Shown here in pieces: positions 5,313-5,701 of a stretch of DNA of 5,701 bases. The stretch spans positions 1 to 5,701 of the forward strand of contig QMRZ01000100.1 in NCBI GenBank assembly GCA_003649495.1, in the 5' to 3' direction. Each line of letters starts with the position of its first letter. The stretch's first letter is position 1. This DNA comes from Thermoprotei archaeon (GTDB lineage: Archaea > Thermoproteota > Thermoprotei > Thermofilales > Thermofilaceae). The notes beneath the pieces are model-generated. The model did not search any database. It was not told the origin of the DNA and saw only the letters and a list, made by a program, of their open reading frames with translations. The position numbers were made by a program, and so were the translations under genes.

Positions 5313-5701
5313 CCTTCAATTCTTTCTAAGTTACATTAAAAAGCGTGCAAATGCATACGTTATCGCGCTTTATCTCCTCCTTGCAATTCTTTCTAAGTTG
5401 CATCGCCTCACTAGTGCTGCAGCCTCCCAGCTAGCCCTAGACCTCGCCACTTTCAATTCTTTCTAAGTTGCATCCGTCATCGACGAGCACTATGCTGCGG
5501 GGCTTCAGGGACCTTTCAATTCTTTCTAAGTTGCATCGTGATTACGATGGCCACGTTGATTATGTATGCCGTGGACGCCAGCTTTCAATTCTTTCTAAGT
5601 TGCATCTAGGGCGCTGCCCATCCCCCCGACGCTCACCGCCAGGAAGGCCTTTCAATTCTTTCTAAGTTGCATCGAGGCGCAGGTCGTCGAGCGGGCAGTA
5701 C
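5313..5701 (-). CRISPR. CRISPR array, leader-distal end; six 25-bp repeats visible, continues past window
   Basis: Six repeats of 25 bases lie at 5313-5337, 5380-5404, 5450-5474, 5513-5537, 5582-5606 and 5649-5673. The plus-strand unit begins CTTTCAATTCTTTC and ends TAAGTTGCATC. Complete spacers are 42, 45, 38, 44 and 42 bases and unrelated to each other; a sixth (5674-5701) is cut by the window end. On the minus strand the unit ends in ATTGAAAG, the typical archaeal crRNA 5' tag, so the array is most likely transcribed leftward from a leader beyond position 5701. In agreement, decay is confined to the left end: the repeat at 5313 has three changes (CCTTC start, GTTACATT end) and the one at 5380 has one (CTTGC), while the other four are identical. 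The repeat has little self-complementarity, as usual for crenarchaeal subtype I-A/III arrays. No cas gene is in view, so subtype is not determinable. Confidence 0.97.

Noticed and set aside
5242..5665. Two adjacent plus-strand open frames containing repeated ILSKLH peptides
   Set aside because: The peptide repeat is simply the CRISPR repeat translated in one frame; the intervening residues are unrelated spacers, so these are not protein genes.
3050..5701. PadR, MATE, CPBP and CRISPR as one new defence module
   Set aside because: The MATE pump with a PadR repressor is a common self-contained pair, the CPBP gene is broken, and no cas or effector gene is present, so proximity to the array looks incidental.
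1..5701. tRNA, rRNA, riboswitch or insertion-sequence elements
   Set aside because: No cloverleaf, conserved rRNA sequence, transposase, terminal inverted repeat or target duplication could be recognised on reading either strand.

Overview
The window looks like chromosomal DNA of a GC-rich thermophilic archaeon, most likely a crenarchaeote (Thermoproteota). Arg is mostly AGG, Ile is often ATA, and genes are tightly packed. Start sites carry GGTGA-type ribosome-binding sites, and the CRISPR repeat reads ATTGAAAG at its 3' end on the minus strand, the classic crenarchaeal 5' tag of crRNAs. I cannot name the species.

Layout. (1) Positions 1-723 (+) hold the C-terminal 240 residues of a GH29 alpha-L-fucosidase. 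(2) Four bases later, 728-2809 (+) encodes a 693-residue polytopic membrane protein of the OPT-like DUF6785/DUF6784 type. The two are almost certainly one operon, which suggests uptake or handling of fucosylated glycans. (3) Positions 2810-3049 are mostly non-coding, with a pyrimidine-rich possible terminator, a TATA-like element and an unrecognised short open frame that may be a gene remnant. (4) 3463-3050 (-) is a PadR-type winged-helix repressor, divergent from (5) 3553-5013 (+), a MATE-family multidrug/metabolite exporter. Between them lies a 26-bp near-perfect palindrome whose core is itself TATA-like. It overlaps a second, wider inverted repeat. This is a textbook layout for a repressor controlling itself and its efflux pump.

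(6) From about 5266 down to 4994 (-) is a broken CPBP-family (CAAX protease-like) intramembrane protease gene. Motifs FxxxH and HxxxN survive, but in different reading frames, and the N-terminal third is missing. (7) Its truncated end abuts the leader-distal end of a CRISPR array (5313-5701, continuing beyond the window). Six 25-bp repeats are visible, with a probable seventh, half-decayed repeat at 5248-5272. The array is probably transcribed leftward on the minus strand from a leader outside the window. No cas genes are visible.

I see no convincing evidence of an entirely new system. The items most worth following up are the PadR/MATE operator, the CPBP-pseudogene/CRISPR junction with its vestigial repeat, and the fucosidase-membrane protein pair.
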